From DASQMT01 sp963835735 (GTDB lineage Bacteria > Actinomycetota > Thermoleophilia > Solirubrobacterales > Solirubrobacteraceae), in contig CAWIGP010000002.1 in the NCBI GenBank assembly GCA_963835735.1, positions 1,612,001 through 1,676,000 on the forward strand: a stretch of 64,000 nt of DNA, written 5' to 3'. Shown here piece by piece: positions 56,215-64,000 of the stretch (position 1 is its first letter; each line of letters starts with the position of its first letter). The notes under the pieces were generated by a model. It ran no database searches, was not told the DNA's origin, and saw only the letters and a program-made list of their open reading frames with translations. Both the position numbers and the translations under genes were made by a program.

Positions 56215-57122
56215 AGGTCGCCTACTGGCCCGGCTGCGTGAGCCGGGGCTTCACCCCCGAGCTGCACGGCTCGATGGCGAAGGTCGCGCCGCTGCTCGAC
56301 ATCGAGCTGGTCGAGCTCGATCGCGCAGCCTGCTGCGGCGCCGGCGTGATCGCCGAGCACAACCAGGAGCTGGCCGACACGCTCAACGCCCGCACGTTCG
56401 CGCTCGCCCAGCAGGTCGAGGGCGCGGAGCTGATGATGAACATCTGCTCCACCTGCCAGGGCGCGCAGTCCGAGTGCCAGGAACGGCTCGACGCGAACAC
56501 CGAGTACCGCGACCACGTCAACGAGACGCTCGCCGGCGAGGGCCTGACGTACGAGCAGGGCATCGCCAACAAGCACTTCCTGTGGCTGATGGTCGAGGAG
56601 ATCGGGCTCGAGAAGATCGGCTCGATGGTCAAGCGACCGCTGACCGATCTGCGCATCGGACCGTTCTACGGTTGCTACATCGTGCGTCCGACCGACCGGC
56701 TCGGGATCGACGGCGAGCACCCGCGGGACACGTACCTGCACCAGCTGATCGAGACGCTCGGCGGCACTGTCGTCGACTATGCCGGCCAGTACAAGTGCTG
56801 CGGCTTCCCGATCATCACGATGAACAAGGACGCGTCGCTCAGGCAGGCCGGACGCCATCTCGGCGACGCGATCGACGCCGACGCGGACTGCCTCGTGACG
56901 CCGTGCCCGCTGTGCCACCTCAACCTCGACCTGCAGCAGCCGCTGGCCGAGAAGATCGCCGGCCGGCCGCTCGGCATGCCGGTCCTGCACCTGCCGCAGA
57001 TGGTCGGGCTCGCGCTCGGCCTGGACGCGAAGGAGCTCGGGCTCAACAAGCACGTCGTCCGCCCCACGTCGGTGATCGACTGGTCGACGTCGGTCGTCGC
57101 CGGCGTACCGGCCGCTGCGTAG
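56211..57122 (+). CDS. CCG-domain subunit (SdhE/heterodisulfide-reductase B-like) of succinate dehydrogenase
   Basis: 303 residues from GTG 56211, overlapping sdhB by 4 bases. Two CCG cysteine-rich modules: RAACCGAGVIAEHN with NICSTCQGAQSEC, and FYGCYIVRPT, KCCGFPIITMNK with VTPCPLCHLNLD. These motifs bind [4Fe-4S] clusters and replace the haem b anchors in E-type succinate:quinone reductases. No transmembrane segment is seen, so the complex would attach peripherally. Confidence 0.88.
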   Translation: MKVAYWPGCVSRGFTPELHGSMAKVAPLLDIELVELDRAACCGAGVIAEHNQELADTLNARTFALAQQVEGAELMMNICSTCQGAQSECQERLDANTEYRDHVNETLAGEGLTYEQGIANKHFLWLMVEEIGLEKIGSMVKRPLTDLRIGPFYGCYIVRPTDRLGIDGEHPRDTYLHQLIETLGGTVVDYAGQYKCCGFPIITMNKDASLRQAGRHLGDAIDADADCLVTPCPLCHLNLDLQQPLAEKIAGRPLGMPVLHLPQMVGLALGLDAKELGLNKHVVRPTSVIDWSTSVVAGVPAAA

Positions 57123-57189
57123 CGCTCACCACGGCAAGCGTGGATCTACCGACCGATGAATTGCGCCTAGTCGGCTGGTCAGAGTTCGC

Positions 57190-57533
57190 ATGACACAGAT
57201 CCATTGGCATCTCACGATGTCGCTCGACGGCTACATCGCCGGCCCGGACGATTCGGTCGACTGGGCCTTCGGACACGGTCCGCACGGACCGGTGCTGGAG
57301 GAGATGATCGAGACGACCGGCGCGATCCGCCTGACCCCGAGATCACGTTCGTCGCGGGCCCGATCGAGGACGCGGTCGCGCGGGCGCGCGCGGCGGCGGA
57401 CGGCAAGCGCGTCGAGATCTTCGGCGCGAGCATCGGCCGGCAGGTGCTCGCCGCGGGCCTGCTCGACGAGGTCATCGTGCACGCGACGCTCTCGCCGCAG
57501 ATCACCGATCTCCGGTTCCGCGTCAAGCGCTAG
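57190..57533 (+). pseudogene. Remnant of a RibD C-terminal/dihydrofolate-reductase-like gene
   Basis: The start (HWHLTMSLDGYIAGPDDSVDW, positions 57190-57320) matches the N-terminus of this DHFR-like family. It then jumps directly to PDPEITFVAGPIEDAVARAR in another frame, missing about 38-40 codons, and again from EVIVH to ATLSPQITDLRFRVKR, missing about 25 codons (in frame). Two separate deletions remove conserved core regions, so the gene cannot make a full protein. No CG-type repair restores it. Confidence 0.78.
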
Positions 57534-57554
57534 CGGCACGCCGCCGCCGCTGCC

Positions 57555-58931
57555 TCACACGGGCGCCCCCACGCCGGCCAGCTCGAGCAGGAGGTCGCGC
57601 ACCTCGGTCGCCGCGATCCGCTCGCGCGCGACCGAGGCGTCCGAGCACAGCAGCACCGGGGCGTCGGCCGCATCGGCCGGCAACCGGCCATGCGTGCCGC
57701 GCACCGGCGAAGGATCCAACGGCACGACGCGCATCACGTAGCGCATGCCGATCTTCTTGCGCACCAGCGCCGCGCCGGCGCGCGCCTTCACGAGCCTGTC
57801 CTCCGGGTCCATGAACAGCTCGGCCGGGTCGTAACCCGGCTTGCGGTGGATCTCCACCTGCCGCGCGAAGTCCGGCGCGCGCTCGTCGTCGAGCCAGTAG
57901 TAGTAGGTGAACCAGGCGTCCTCGTCCGCGACCAGCACCAGCTCACCCGCGCGCTCGTGCCCGAGGCCGGCGGCGGCGCGGTCGTCGCCCTCGAGCGCCA
58001 GGTCGATCCCGGGCAGGCCGGCGAGCGCCTCGCGCGCGGCAGGAATGTCGGCCGGCTCGCGCACGTAGACGTGCGCGACCTGGTGGTCAGCGACCGCGAA
58101 CGCGCGCGACGTCCACGGGTCGAGGTACTCCATCCCCGCCTGCGTGTACACGTTCAGCAGGCCCGCCCGCCGCAGCGCGCGGTTGACGTCGACCGGCCGG
58201 CGCGCATCGGTGATGCCGTACTCGGACAGGACGACGACGGTGTCTCCGCGCCCGCGGGCCAGGTCGACGAGATCCCCGGCGACGCCATCCAGCTCGCGCG
58301 CCGCCGCGGCCGCCTGCGGCGAGCCCGGGCCGAAGCGCTGGTGGTCGTAGTCCAGGTGCGGGAGGTACACCATCAGCAGGTCGAGCCGCTCCTCGCGCAG
58401 CAGCTTCGCCGCCGCGTCCGCGATCCACCTCGAGGACGTGATGCCCGCGGTCGGCCCCCAGTACGTGAACAGCGGGAAGTCGCCGAGCGCGCCCGTCAAG
58501 CGACCGTGCAGCTCCGGCGGGTCCGTGTAGCAGTCGGGCGACTTGCGCCCGTCGGCGTGGTAGATCGGCCGCGGCGTCACAGTGAGATCGGTCGTCGCGC
58601 CCATCGCGTACCACCAGCACACGTTGGCGACCTGGAACTCGGGGTTCGCGCGCCGGGCGGTCTCCCACACCTTCTCGCCCTGCACCAGCTTGTTGTGCTG
58701 GCGCCAGAGGAACACCTCGCCGAGGTCGCGGAAGTACCAGCCGTTGCCGACGATGCCGTGATCGGTCGGAGTCAGACCGGTGAGGATGCTTGACTGGACG
58801 CTGCACGTGACCGCCGGCAGCACCGGGTCGAGGCGGGCCTGAAAGCCCTCGCCGGCGAGCGAGCGCAGGCGCGGCATGTGGGCGAGCGCGCGCGGCGTCA
58901 GGCCGACGGCGTCGATCAGGACGAGTGTCAT
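57555..58931 (-). CDS. eboF: Nucleotide pyrophosphatase/alkaline-phosphatase-superfamily protein (EboF-like)
   Basis: 458 residues from ATG 58931. MTLVLIDAVGLTPRALAHMP holds the first metal Asp; VTCSVQSSILTGLTPTDHGI with VGNGWYF holds the nucleophile region of NPP-type phosphodiesterases. YLPHLDYDHQRFGPGS and VADHQVAHVYV carry later metal ligands. Last gene of the ebo-like cluster; EboF is the matching pyrophosphatase/phosphodiesterase in cyanobacterial ebo operons. The true substrate is unknown. It overlaps eboE by 4 bases. Confidence 0.82.
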   Translation of the reverse strand: MTLVLIDAVGLTPRALAHMPRLRSLAGEGFQARLDPVLPAVTCSVQSSILTGLTPTDHGIVGNGWYFRDLGEVFLWRQHNKLVQGEKVWETARRANPEFQVANVCWWYAMGATTDLTVTPRPIYHADGRKSPDCYTDPPELHGRLTGALGDFPLFTYWGPTAGITSSRWIADAAAKLLREERLDLLMVYLPHLDYDHQRFGPGSPQAAAAARELDGVAGDLVDLARGRGDTVVVLSEYGITDARRPVDVNRALRRAGLLNVYTQAGMEYLDPWTSRAFAVADHQVAHVYVREPADIPAAREALAGLPGIDLALEGDDRAAAGLGHERAGELVLVADEDAWFTYYYWLDDERAPDFARQVEIHRKPGYDPAELFMDPEDRLVKARAGAALVRKKIGMRYVMRVVPLDPSPVRGTHGRLPADAADAPVLLCSDASVARERIAATEVRDLLLELAGVGAPV

Positions 58932-60058
58932 CGGATCTCCTCCGCTCCGAGGGCGACCAGGCGGTCGCGGGTCCACGCCAGCTCGGCGGCAAGCCCCTCC
59001 ACGAGCCCGTCGTCGCCGCCCGGCCCGTCCGGCAGCACGCCCCACGTGTAGGTCTCCACCTCGAGGTGGCGCGTGACCGGCGCCGGCCCGCCGGCGAGCG
59101 CCGCCAGCGTGGCCTCCAGCTCGGCCTGGGTCGTGTGCTCGGCCGCGTGTACCGGCACGTGGAAGTGCACGCGCCACTCGCTGCTCGCGGGCAGCCCGCC
59201 GCCCAGCGCCTCGGGCAGGTCATCCACGCCCGCGACCCCCGCGCCGACCCGCTCGCGCACCTGATGCAGGAAACGCGGCTCGGCGAATCCGTCGAGGAAC
59301 TCGCGCGCCGTCGCCGGCTCCGGCACGCGCAGCGCGCTCGAAACCTGCGCCTTGACCACCGGCACGCCGGCGTCGCCCAGCAGCGCCACCGCTGCGTCGG
59401 GCGCCTCGAACTGGACGGCGAGATGGCACGCGTCCAGGCACAGCCCGATCCACTCGGGCGCGAGCCCGGCGAGGAACTCCGACGCCTGCGCGACCGTCTC
59501 GATCGTGCAGCCGGGCTCGGGCTCGAGCGCGAGCCGGATCCGCTTGCCGGTCTCGTCCTCGAGCTGCGCCAGCCCGAACGCGACCTGCTCGAGCGCACGG
59601 CGCGCCGCCGCCTGGTCGCCGGCGTCCCATTCGTCGCGCCAGCCGAGCGGGAGCGTGGAGATCGAGCCCTCGGCGACGTCGTCGGGCAGCAGCCGGGCGA
59701 GCAGCCGTGCCAGCCCGAGCGTGTAGTCGCGCCGTTGCTCGTCGGCCCAGTTGGGGCGGTAGACGTCGAGCTTCACCACGTCGGCGTGGAACGCCGTGTA
59801 GGGGAAGCCGTTGAGCGTGACCACCTCGAGCCCGAGCCGGTCGAGCTGCGCGCGCAGGCGGTCCGCCGCCGCGACGTCGGCGAGCGCCGGCGCCGCGACC
59901 CACAGGCCGACGCCGAGCACGGGGGCGCCGAGCCGCTCGCGCACCCGCGCCGCGTAGCGCTCGAGCTGGGCGGCGACCCCGTCGAGGTCGTCGGCCGGGT
60001 GCACGTTGGAGCAGTACGCCAGGTGCAGCAGGCTCCCGTCGGCGTGGCGCAGGCGCAA
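58928..60058 (-). CDS. eboE: EboE-like sugar-phosphate isomerase/epimerase TIM-barrel protein
   Basis: 376 residues from TTG 60058, directly abutting the eboB stop. It has HLAYCSNVHPADDLDGV, the metal Glu in ALEPEPGCTIET, CLDACHLAVQFEAPD, and KAQVSSALRVPEP, followed by HFHVPVHAAEHTTQ near the end. This is the xylose-isomerase-like fold of EboE (metabolite traffic protein). Catalytic role unknown in this family. Confidence 0.85.
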   Translation of the reverse strand: MRLRHADGSLLHLAYCSNVHPADDLDGVAAQLERYAARVRERLGAPVLGVGLWVAAPALADVAAADRLRAQLDRLGLEVVTLNGFPYTAFHADVVKLDVYRPNWADEQRRDYTLGLARLLARLLPDDVAEGSISTLPLGWRDEWDAGDQAAARRALEQVAFGLAQLEDETGKRIRLALEPEPGCTIETVAQASEFLAGLAPEWIGLCLDACHLAVQFEAPDAAVALLGDAGVPVVKAQVSSALRVPEPATAREFLDGFAEPRFLHQVRERVGAGVAGVDDLPEALGGGLPASSEWRVHFHVPVHAAEHTTQAELEATLAALAGGPAPVTRHLEVETYTWGVLPDGPGGDDGLVEGLAAELAWTRDRLVALGAEEIR

Positions 60059-60919
60059 CTACCGCTCCCCGCGCAGCAGCGTGTTGCCCTCGAACGTCGC
60101 GGCCAGGTCGCGCTCGCCGAGGTCGTCGAGTATCAGCCGGCCGCTCTGCGCGAAGAACTCCAGCGGGTTGCGCCAGACCACCTTGTCGACGTCGTCCTCG
60201 TCGAACCCGGCCTCCTGCATCGCCGCGACGGTCTTGGCCACCTTGAGCGGATCGGACACGCCCCAGTCGCAGGCCGAGTTGATCAGGATCCGGTCGGTGC
60301 CGACGTCCTCGAGGATCCGCACCATCCGGTACTCGTCCATCTTCGTGTTCGGGTAGATCGAGAAGCCGGCCCAGCAGCCCGATGCGTGGACCTCCTGAAC
60401 GGTGAGCTCGTTGTTGTGATCGATCAGGATCGTCTCCGGCGCCACGCCCGTCTCCTCGACGAGCTGGAGCGTCTTGCGCGTGCCGGCGAGCTTGTCGCGG
60501 TGCGGCGTGTGCACGAGCGCGGGCAGCTCGAACTCGCGCGCGAGATCGAACTGCGCGAGCAGCGCCTCGTCCTCTCCCGGCGTCATCGCGTCGTAGCCGA
60601 TCTCCCCCACGGCGACCACGCCGTCCTTCGCGAGGTAGCGCGGGAGCAGCGCGAGCACCTCGCGGCGCAGCGTCTCGTCGTTGGCCTCCTTGGGGTTGAG
60701 CCCGATCGTGCAGTGGTGGCGGATGCCGAACTGCGCGGCGCGGAAGCGCTCCCAGCCGAGCAGCGAGTTGAAGTAGTCGATGAACGACCCGACCGAGCTG
60801 CGCGGCTGACCGAGCCAGAAGGCGGGCTCGACGAGCACCCTCACGCCCGACGCGGCCATCGCCTCGTAGTCGTCGGTGGTCCGCGACGTCATGTGCGCGT
60901 GCGGCTCGAAGATCCTCAT
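60059..60919 (-). CDS. eboB: TatD-like metal-dependent hydrolase of the ebo cluster (EboB-like)
   Basis: 286 residues from ATG 60919. Amidohydrolase-like TIM barrel: FEPHAHMTSRTTDDYEAMA, VGEIGYDAMTPGEDE, LVHTPHRDKLAGTR, LIDHNNELTVQEVH and INSACDWGVSDPLKV. It differs clearly from the housekeeping TatD at 17689 and matches the TatD-type member seen in ebo operons. It overlaps eboA by 4 bases. Confidence 0.83.
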   Translation of the reverse strand: MRIFEPHAHMTSRTTDDYEAMAASGVRVLVEPAFWLGQPRSSVGSFIDYFNSLLGWERFRAAQFGIRHHCTIGLNPKEANDETLRREVLALLPRYLAKDGVVAVGEIGYDAMTPGEDEALLAQFDLAREFELPALVHTPHRDKLAGTRKTLQLVEETGVAPETILIDHNNELTVQEVHASGCWAGFSIYPNTKMDEYRMVRILEDVGTDRILINSACDWGVSDPLKVAKTVAAMQEAGFDEDDVDKVVWRNPLEFFAQSGRLILDDLGERDLAATFEGNTLLRGER

Positions 60920-61633
60920 GAGACTCCTCCCTGGTGATGTGCCAGCGCGCGCTCGGCGGCTTCGCGGCGGTCGGCGAACTCGCTGGATCGCTCGGCCTCG
61001 ATCGCCGCCAGCTCCTCGGCGGGCGGATGGCGGTCGATCACGTCCCACACCTCGGCCGGGATGTCGCGCCCTGCGGCGACGCGCTCGTGCACGAACGCGG
61101 CGAGCATCCGCGCGGTCTCCGCGGTGGCGCGCCGCGGCAGCCCGTCCAGCGGCGCGATCGGCACGCCGATGAAGACGCACTTCAGCACCGCCTGGTCGTA
61201 GGCGGCGTCGTCGAGGTGCTCGGTCGCGTACGGGCCGAGCGCGGCGGCGACGAGGCGCGTGTCGTTCGTGCGGATCGCGTCGTCGACGATCTCCATCGCG
61301 CCGTCGGCGACCGGCAGGTACGGCAGCGCGCGCAGCAGGCCGCGGCGCTCGGCGGCGTCGCCGAACCGGTACAGGTCGGCCAGCTCGGCGTGCACCCGGT
61401 CGCCGAGCGCGACGAGCAGGAGCGTGCGGGCGGCGTCGTCGATCGTCGTCGCGTGCACGTCGTCGGGGCTCGGCGTCCGGGTCGAGCGGCGCGCGACCGA
61501 CCTTGCGGCCCGCCATCGGGAAGCGGCTGCGCACCGCCGCCGGATCGGCCTCCACCTCCGTCACCGCCTCGCGCAGCCAGTCGAGCGCCTCAGGCGTCAC
61601 CCGCTGCTCGAGCGCGCTCCACGGGTCGGTCAT
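60916..61633 (-). CDS. eboA: EboA-like protein, one frameshift
   Basis: Starts at ATG 61633 (MTDPWSALEQRVTPEALDWL), with FPMAGRKVGRAPLDPDAEP typical of EboA N-termini. The frame then breaks at about 61464; restoring one CG gives PRDDVHATTIDDAARTLLLV and 239 residues to the stop at 60916. The helical repeat-like region contains RALPYLPVADGAMEIVDD and LKCVFIGVPIAPLDGL. EboA has no known enzymatic activity. ATG overlaps the stop of the TIM-barrel gene upstream by 4 bases. Confidence 0.82.
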
Positions 61634-62538
61634 GACGTCCTCACCTCCTCGCGTTCCCGGCCCCGCAACAGCGCGATCGCGCGCGGGACCGTCTCGTGCG
61701 CGGCGTGGGCGTGGCGCGACAGCTCCACCGCCACCAGGCCGCCGTAGCCGATCGCCGACAGCGCCCCCAGCGCGACCGGGAGGTCGAGCTCGCCGTCGCC
61801 GAACATCAGGTGCTCGTGTACCCCGCGGCGCATGTCCTCGATGTGAACGTGCACGAGACGTGGCGCGGCGCGACGCACGCAGTCCGGCACCGCGGCGGGC
61901 TCGATGCACACGCAGTGCCCGATGTCGAGCGTGAGCCCGAGCGCCGGCGGTCCGCCGAGCCGGCGGTCGAGCGCCTCGAAGTCGTCCAGCCGCTCGACGA
62001 ACATGCCCGGCTCGGGCTCGAAGCCCAGCCGCACGCCGCGTCGCTCCGCGTGCGCGAGCACGCGGTCCATGCCGTCGAGCAGCCGCTCCCATACCTCGCC
62101 CGGCGTCAGGTTCGACGGCGCCGCGCCGGACCACATCGAGACGACCGGGGCGCCGAGCTCGGCGGCGACGTCGACGGCGCGGCAGAGCATCCGCACGCGC
62201 TTGCCGCGGCCCTCGGTCAGCAGCGTGGGGAAGTGCTTGCGGCGCGGGTCGAGCGCGAAGCGCGCGCCGGTCTCGACCACGCATGCGAGCCCGAGCTCGT
62301 CGAGCAGCGAGCGCAGCGCCGCCGCGCGCGCGCCCATCAGCGGCGCGTCGGGATCGAAGTGCACGTGGTCGAGCGTGAGCGCGACGCCGTCGTAACCGCA
62401 CTCGGCCAGCAGCCGCAGCGCGTCCTCGAGCCGGTGGCCGACGAGCCCGTTGGTGACGTAGCCGTAGCGCAGGCGCTCGGTGCGGAGGCGGCCGGCGGCC
62501 GGCGCCGTGCTAGGGCGGCGATCGTCGACGCGGCTCAT
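61630..62538 (-). CDS. Second sugar-phosphate isomerase/epimerase-like TIM-barrel protein in the ebo cluster
   Basis: 302 residues from ATG 62538. The xylose-isomerase-like TIM barrel has RYGYVTNGLVGHRLEDALRL, MWSGAAPSNLTPGEVWERLL, the metal Glu in LGFEPEPGMFVERL, LTLDIGHCVCIEP, VHVHIEDMRRGVHEH and VAVELSRHAHAAHE. This protein is extra to the standard eboA-F set. It overlaps eboC and eboA by 4 bases each, so it is an integral part of the operon. Substrate unknown. Confidence 0.85.
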   Translation of the reverse strand: MSRVDDRRPSTAPAAGRLRTERLRYGYVTNGLVGHRLEDALRLLAECGYDGVALTLDHVHFDPDAPLMGARAAALRSLLDELGLACVVETGARFALDPRRKHFPTLLTEGRGKRVRMLCRAVDVAAELGAPVVSMWSGAAPSNLTPGEVWERLLDGMDRVLAHAERRGVRLGFEPEPGMFVERLDDFEALDRRLGGPPALGLTLDIGHCVCIEPAAVPDCVRRAAPRLVHVHIEDMRRGVHEHLMFGDGELDLPVALGALSAIGYGGLVAVELSRHAHAAHETVPRAIALLRGREREEVRTS

Positions 62539-63417
62539 GTCACCGACCGTCGCCGGGCCAACGTGCGCGCCAGCGGCCACAGCGCCGCGACGCCGCCGGC
62601 GGGGGCGAGCGCGCCGGCGCCGGCCAGCAGCCCGGCCTCCAGGGGCATCAGGCCGAGCACCGACGCGCCGACCGCCCGCTGCAGCCGCTCGGGCGACGGG
62701 TCGCGCGCGGCGTCGGCGTGGGCGCGGCCGACGACGGCGGCGTACGCGCCGACGAGGCCGGCTGCGGCGAGCGCGGGCAGCGGCGAGCCGTCGCGGCGCG
62801 CGGCGACCGCGGTCGCGGCTGCGGCGACGCCGACGGTGGCGGCGAGCGCGGCGCGCGGCAGGCGCGCGCTCGCGCCCTGCACCTCGCTGCGCGAGACCGT
62901 CGTGGTGACGCCGATGTGCGCGCCGACGACCGCGGCGGACGGCAGTGCGGCGCGGGCGCCGTGCGCTCCGCTGCCCATCAGCACGTCGAGCGTGCGGCAG
63001 GCCGACATGCCGGTCACCCCCGCGGGCGTCTCCTTCAACGCGAGGTCGTACGCCCACACGGTCGCGGCGAGCGGCGCGAGCACCTTGAGCGCGCGCGGCC
63101 CGTCGGCGGCGACGGCGAGCGCGGCCGACGCGGCGGTCAGCCCGCCGGCCAGGCCGAGTGCGAAGCGGGGGGTCACGCGACCCGACGGGATCGGCCGGCC
63201 CGGCCGCTCGACCGCGTCGACGTCGCGGTCGGCGTAGTCGTTCAGCGCCATCCCGGCCAGGTACAGGCACGACGACGACGCGGCCAGGCCGGCGGCGCGC
63301 GGGACGTCACGCAACTGACCGGAGGCGGCCGCGCCCACGAGCACGTCGCCGGGGACCGAGAGCACTGCGGGCAGGCGGACCAGCTCGGCGATGTCGTGCG
63401 CGGGCCGGAGCCCTCAC
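62535..63417 (-). CDS. eboC: EboC-like UbiA-type prenyltransferase, frameshift near the start
   Basis: The body (from GTG 63365) has the UbiA aspartate motif NDYADRDVDAVERPGRPIPSG and several hydrophobic helices. In that frame the N-terminus lacks the usual first helix. Restoring one CG at about 63399 joins it to a GTG at 63417 that overlaps the ino1-like stop (GTGA) and adds RAPARAHDIAELVRLPAVLS, giving 294 residues. The UbiA fold transfers a prenyl chain to an acceptor in the membrane. In ebo clusters it is thought to make a prenylated carrier. Confidence 0.83.
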
Positions 63418-64000
63418 GCGGCGACCTCCTGGAGCGCCCAGCGCTCGAGCGTCGCGTACTGGCGGTCGAGCGCGTGCTCGTCGGTCCCCGCCGGGTCCTT
63501 GAAGAAGAAGGCGAGCTCCTCCACCAAGCCCGTCTCGCCGCGCTCGAGCGCCAACGCGCCGAGTCGCGCGAGGTCGAGCAGCAGCGGCGCGGCCAGGGCG
63601 GAGTCGCAGCCCTCCCAGGTGAACTGGAGCTTCATCCGCACGCCGAGGAAGCCCTCGAACGCGACGTGGTCCCAGGCGGTCTTCCACTCGCCCAGGTCGC
63701 GCACGCAGTCGATCCGCACCGGAGCCTCGACCGAGTAGCCGAGGATCTCGTCGAGGATGCGGCCCTTGGAGTCGATCTTCGACTGAGCGCGAGCGGGGTC
63801 GGCGAGCGCCTCGCCGTCGCCGCCGCCGAGCAGGTTCGTGCCGGCCCAGGAACGGACCCGCAGCGCGCGCGCCGAGAACATCGGCGCGATCGCCGACTTC
63901 ATCAGCGTCTCGCCGGTCTTGCCGTCGCTGCCGCCGAGCGGAACCTCGTGCGTCTCGGCGAGCGCGACGAGCGCCGGCAGGCGCGCGCCGGTGGACGGCG
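63414..64000 (-). CDS. Inositol-3-phosphate synthase-like protein, C-terminal part (5' end outside window)
   Basis: 195 C-terminal residues are visible; the gene starts beyond 64000. PLGGSDGKTGETLMKSAIAP, WAGTNLLGGGDGEALADPA, SKIDSKGRILDEILGYS and GWEGCDSALAAPLLLDLARL-type segments (here FTWEGCDSALAAPLLLDLAR) are typical of NAD-dependent myo-inositol-3-phosphate synthases. Its stop overlaps the eboC start. It occupies the place of EboD (3-dehydroquinate-synthase-like) of canonical ebo operons, so it likely supplies the cyclic polyol head group (inference). Confidence 0.87.
   Translation of the reverse strand, partial: PSTGARLPALVALAETHEVPLGGSDGKTGETLMKSAIAPMFSARALRVRSWAGTNLLGGGDGEALADPARAQSKIDSKGRILDEILGYSVEAPVRIDCVRDLGEWKTAWDHVAFEGFLGVRMKLQFTWEGCDSALAAPLLLDLARLGALALERGETGLVEELAFFFKDPAGTDEHALDRQYATLERWALQEVAA

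Noticed and set aside
58925..60937. A 670-codon plus-strand open frame across the ebo-like genes
   Set aside because: It is antisense to eboE and eboB; the minus strand carries the real motifs.
61630..62538. Calling the second TIM-barrel gene hydroxypyruvate isomerase
   Set aside because: The fold fits, but no residues specific to that enzyme could be confirmed and the operon context points to the ebo pathway.

Overview
The window is 64 kb of very GC-rich chromosome with many GTG and some TTG starts, 4-base start/stop overlaps and dense operons. Gene content and order (mfd, pth-rplY, prs-glmU-tRNA-Gln, ispE-rsmA-tatD-metG, rsmI, homodimeric glyS, lon, monomeric NADP-isocitrate dehydrogenase, DUF4235, an actinobacterial S55-type peptidase) point to a deep-branching actinobacterium, most like Thermoleophilia/Solirubrobacterales. 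This placement is inferred from gene content; there is no rRNA in the window. No CRISPR array, prophage or intact insertion sequence was seen.

Layout. 1-12 kb: the 5' part of mfd, a sigma-region-2/membrane fusion protein, a methyltransferase, pth-rplY, several small proteins, prs-glmU, tRNA-Gln(UUG) and a secreted S55-like peptidase. 12-24 kb: MTA/purine nucleoside phosphorylase with a PucR-type regulator, a DedA-PAP2 fusion, the ispE-rsmA-tatD-metG operon, an M23 peptidase with a proline-rich repeat tail, rsmI, a ROK kinase and an LCP protein. 24-37 kb: a VapBC pair, glyS, an R2-like oxidase fused to SCP2, a second M23 peptidase, lon-hsp20, a TetR-regulated DrrAB-type exporter with three phased operators, an aminotransferase and a second VapBC pair. 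37-47 kb: an EAL protein, a metallo-beta-lactamase-fold hydrolase, an AT-hook/winged-helix protein, and a four-gene signalling operon (hybrid histidine kinase, response regulator, REC-adenylate cyclase, PGM1-like ATP-grasp ligase). 47-57 kb: TCA-cycle genes (idh, mdh, sdhA, sdhB and a CCG-domain sdhE-like subunit), broken by a site-2 protease, an intergenic palindromic element and a REC-methyltransferase fusion. 57.5-64 kb: a seven-gene minus-strand cluster related to the ebo/EDB metabolite-traffic operon, in which an inositol-3-phosphate-synthase-like protein takes the place of the usual EboD cyclase.

Sequence quality or biology. Six genes (glmU, the S55 peptidase with three breaks, tetR, the hybrid kinase, eboA, eboC) are interrupted by frameshifts. 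All eight breaks are repaired by putting back one CG dinucleotide in a CGCG context, and each repaired length is divisible by three. This looks like a systematic base-calling or assembly artefact, perhaps linked to DNA modification, rather than eight independent mutations. The essential ones (for example glmU) should be read as probably intact genes. By contrast, a DHFR/RibD-like gene at 57.2 kb has real internal deletions and looks like a true remnant.

The most interesting items are the ebo-like cluster, the CG-loss pattern, the three 18-bp-phased GTAC operators, the permuted motif order in the S55-like peptidase, the MITE-like palindromic element at 51.7-51.9 kb, and the sigma-domain/transmembrane fusion.
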